From assembly GCA_029207755.1 (NCBI GenBank), contig JARCOQ010000017.1, positions 9,932,945-9,996,944 on the forward strand: a stretch of 64,000 bases of DNA. The letters are read 5' to 3'. Source of the DNA: Chamaea fasciata (lineage: Eukaryota; Chordata; Aves; Passeriformes; Sylviidae). The notes under the pieces are model-generated. The model ran no database searches, was not told the origin of the DNA, and saw only the letters and a program-made list of their open reading frames with translations. Shown here one piece after another: positions 60,401 to 64,000 of this stretch. The position numbers and the translations under genes were made by a program. The stretch's first letter is position 1. The number at the start of each line of letters is the position of its first letter.

Positions 60401-63400
60401 TCGGTTTTCAACTGGCAGCTTCTGGCTTTTCCAACAAGTGTTTCCAATACCTTTACAAACTGGGGTATTGTCTGATAGACTGCACCTTCCGAGCCTACCT
60501 CTTTTTAGGGGAGCAGAGACGAGACTTTTATTCCAGGGTTTGCTTCATGACACAAGGATCTTTTGTGGGCACTTTTCTCTTTCTCTTTCTAGGATTCCTT
60601 ACACTAAAATAGAAGTTCCTTTAGAAAAAAAAAAAAAAAGTACAAGACTGTTCTTTGTGTATTCAGCTTGCTAACTGTCATGATTTTATGAGGAGTCTCC
60701 TGACACCTGGCATTTTTCTTAAAACCCTAGACCTTGGAGTCTTATGGATATACCAGAGTTCCAGCATTAATTAAGAGGTTTCCAGGCAGCATGGATGTGG
60801 CAGAAAACTGAAAATGGTGAACCCTGAGAGTAGAAAAGAAGAACCCTTAAACTGCTTGTAAAAAAGCTCATGTTTTAGGAGGTAAAATCCTAATTTCTGG
60901 AAGGAAGGGAGGCATGGAGGATAGAAAAGCCTTGCCCAACATTGAGTTATGATACCCCTACCCCTGCAGGACATCCTCTGCTTTTATTCTGTAAGGCTAA
61001 TTGGAGCTAGAAGCCATCCAAACCTACAATAGGAAATGAGATGTGGGGAAACCCACACCAAGCAGAGAGGATTAAAAGCAGTTTCCTTGAATCCCAGCCC
61101 ATCTCTTGCAGTCAAAGTTTCAGGTGTGCCGATTTCGTTCTAAAATTTCAAATTGCGAAGTGAAAACAAGCAGAGACACAATACTGTCCCTTACTCAGCT
61201 GACAAGTTAAGAGAGGAATTAGAGAGATACTAACCGCCTGTAGGTTGGCACTCAGGCCTGTCCTATTGAGCCTTTCCAGCTGAAGGACTAATGACATCTT
61301 TCACGCTGCTCCAGGTGACTGAGAAACTCTCTTTAAAGACAGTTGCTGCCAGCCTCTTCTGCCACAGATCGGCTTTTCAGGACGAGGGTTTTTTGGATAG
61401 TACGGAAAACTCCTTTCATGAAGCTCCTGTGGGGAGGCAGAGAGTGGATAACCCAGATCACACAACAGGCCTGGCTCAGCTCAGTATTTTTTTCCTGTGT
61501 CGTAACAAACATTTGATAACAGTGCAAACCTGCATAAGCAAGTCAGCCCATGGCAAAAAGAGAAATCCACTGCAGCTGGGTGGTTTCTGTGGTGCAATCC
61601 CATGTAACCCTGCTTCCCCTCTGGCAGTCCTTGCTCCAATCTAAGACACCTTATAAGTAAAACAAGTTTGTGAGGCCCAGACAAGAGACCACTTTGTAAA
61701 CTTAACTTGTGTGTGCATGACTTGAAAGAGCAAGAAAGTGCTCTTAGGACACGTTATTACAGGAGCTGGCAGCAGGTAAAGGCTCCTTTCCTGTTTTAGC
61801 TAGTCTATTAGTAATGTGATTGCAGCACCTTCGATGTCAGCTGTGAATTAGGACTCCCCTAGACATAGAGGTGTTCCTGATCCTAAAAAGGCCGTGTATG
61901 TGGGGAGTCTTCTGAGCTGTGCAGATAAAGCCTTGGCACCCAGTCAGGACTCACTGGAGAGCCCAGTGTCTGCTCCTGTAGAGTCAGGGAGGTGCCTGTG
62001 TGAGCAGTCACACTCCTGAGCAGGGCTGGAAGGCACCTGCATGTGGCTGCAGCTGAATACAGCAGGAACACAACCCCTAAACCCTTGCAAGGTCCAAGTC
62101 TGTTCTCTGCAAACTTCTCTGTTGTGCACTAATCCTAGAAGAAAAGTCTTTGTTTTGTTCAGCTGGCAGTTTGGGATTTTGCAGGTGAGTCGACGGTAGG
62201 TTTGTAGCAGACATGAGGTATCTGCTGGAGCAAGGTCTCAGTCCGTTGCAGCTCTCCCTGCAGAACTGTGACCGTGGGCTGAGCCATGTGTAGCTGCTGT
62301 GCCTCACACCTCACCTGCCCTCACTCTGCATGGACATCTGCCACCACTGGAGCGACGTGGTGCCCTTGCCTTGGGAGGAGCTTGACCTGCTTTGGAGCTA
62401 CATCCTACTCTGGGATGCCAGAGTTTGCATTCTTCCTCCTCACTTTTGCCAGCCATGGTTTGTGCAGGGTCTCCAACACCACTCATTAGAGGGGTGGCAG
62501 TAGCTCAGCTGGAATATGCTTCCCTGAGATCAAAGCACCATGCAAAAATCCCATATTCAGTGTATTTAGTGGAGATCAAATAACATCTATAAAGCACAGG
62601 GGGTTTTTTAACTCTACTGCTCCTACATTGAGCAGCTGCTTATCTCTTATGTTGTGAAGACCAGCCTTGCAACTACAGGGAGCTGGGGAAGAAAGAAAGG
62701 GCATATTTCACAGTTTTTCCTTTTCCTCACTTTCTCCCCCTTCCTTCCTTTAGCCCCAGCAAACAGGAAACTAAAGGAGCATGAAGACTCTCTGCACCTG
62801 CTACTAATTCTATCACCTCAGAGCAACCAGTCGACTTGTGCTTATGGAAACCCCACACATGAAATATAATAATCACCTGCTCAGGAAAAAATAACTCCAA
62901 AACTAGAGCACTGTATCTGCAAAATAAGAGTCTTCTGGCCAGAAGATCTTTGCTAAAGGAACCCACCCAAATTTCCCAGACATCCCACTGTGAAAAGACA
63001 CTCATGGGCTGTTTATATTGTTTATATTGTTACAGCAGCCATGATTTCTTACCTTTTACTCCAGGCCTGCTCCATGGACATCGGCTGTTTTCCCTCATCA
63101 GCTCATCAGTCTGATTAGGATAAGAGACTTTATTTCCTTCCACTTTCCTGGAATGTTTGCTGTAGTGTCTGCAGGCAGTAATTTGGGGTCCAGACAGGCT
63201 GGGAGGGCTCTCTGAAGGGCTTTGCAAGGCTGTGCTCAGCATATTAAGCAGTCACTGGTGGAGGTTTATGGCAGGATTTTCCAGGTAGGAAAGGATAATA
63301 TCATATGCTATGGGAAATTTAAGAAGGGGAGGGATAATTTGGTAAATAGTTTATACAGGCACCCACTGGGGAGAAAGAATAGTTATACAGTTAAAATACT

Positions 63401-64000
63401 GGCTTTGTACACAGCTCTTGGCCTTTGGCTTTTCCAGAGGCTTCCTCTATAACCTCTGACAGAAATCACTCAGAGAAAATTGTTTTAGAAGCTCTTTAGG
63501 CAAGACAAAATAATGAAGAAATTGCTTTGGAGACCTGTCTTGCATTCGTACCTAGTTTCTAATTCGTAAAACTGAAAGCAATGATGTTTCTTCTCCTCCA
63601 TCCTTGTCTCCCAAATCCAAGGGGCAGGGTGGGCAGTGCTGCTGAGGACAGGCTGCACTCTGCAAGGAGCTGCTCTTGGCAGGAGGGGCCATGCCACCCT
63701 TGGAAGGCACCAACCAGAGGATGTCTGAGAAAGGACCAACCTGGTGGCATTTCACCTCTGCCAGGCACAGATCTGAGGTGGGCAAAGCACAACCTGCAGC
63801 TCCCTAAGGGCTCTGCCCTTGCCAGGCCCCTGCAGCTCCTTATGCAGGGAAAGGAGCAACTCAACAGGTCTGGGAGGAGTTTGTGCATTTGTCTTTTCTT
63901 GATTCCACCTGGTCTGAAATCACTCAACAGTATTCTTTGATGGCTGGGAGGGAATAGCTGAAGCCCTGTGAAAAATCTTTACGAAAATACTCCAGGTTGC
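57451..64000. other. Intergenic, no gene seen
   Basis: Downstream desert to the window edge. Contents: an (AAT)n run at about 58067-58083, a long TTTG-rich low-complexity stretch (58380-58482), a TA-rich stretch (58905-58950), and A15 at 60625-60639. The 200-codon + frame at 57624-58226 and other frames show no recognisable domain. No RNA gene or mobile element recognised. Confidence 0.5.

Noticed and set aside
1..64000. tRNA, rRNA, CRISPR arrays, retroviral LTR pairs or bacterial-type operons
   Set aside because: I saw no cloverleaf with conserved boxes, no regularly spaced repeat-spacer pattern, and no paired terminal repeats; the context is vertebrate nuclear DNA.

Overview
The window is vertebrate nuclear DNA, most likely avian. 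It carries one confidently identified protein-coding gene, MAFB, on the + strand (CDS 40351-41286). Three things suggest a bird: chicken-repeat-1 (CR1) LINE fragments are the only recognisable interspersed repeats (1055-1300 and, older, 53740-54070), the DNA is otherwise repeat-poor, and the MAFB protein is 311 residues with a bird-like compact middle region. From memory, mammalian MAFB is about 323 residues. I cannot name the species.

Layout. Positions 1-34800 are upstream gene desert of mostly AT-rich, non-coding DNA. It contains one CR1 copy, a small 25-bp tandem repeat, a very pure 298-bp GGAGA array, and several segments that look like conserved regulatory elements because they are repeat-free and dense in homeodomain, POU, RBPJ and CCAAT-type motifs. 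From about 34800 to 47100 the DNA becomes CpG-rich in several islands around MAFB, the pattern expected of a developmental transcription-factor locus. MAFB itself is intronless. It has a GC-box/CCAAT/TATA promoter (39504-39593), a long leader with no ATG but a 99-nt pyrimidine tract, a complete CDS, and a 3'UTR of about 2.1 kb ending near 43400-43425. Homopolymers (T51 at 43944-43994), a G-run cluster and a 204-bp pure TTCC array follow. Positions 47440-64000 are downstream desert with a small CpG-rich patch (51460-51870), an old CR1, a 22-bp minisatellite (54443-54720) and another regulatory-looking block (57020-57450).

Functionally the window reads as one dosage-sensitive developmental regulator surrounded by possible long-range control sequence. 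No second gene, RNA gene, CRISPR array, retroviral open frame or unknown multi-gene system is visible. The most unusual structures are a spaced, degenerate repeat module in the MAFB 3'UTR, a 16-bp palindrome fusing two RBPJ-type sites on an E-box (20429-20444), a palindrome flanked by CCAATAGT direct repeats (25489-25523), and the pyrimidine tract in the leader. The regulatory-element calls come from reading motifs by eye, not from alignment, and are scored accordingly.
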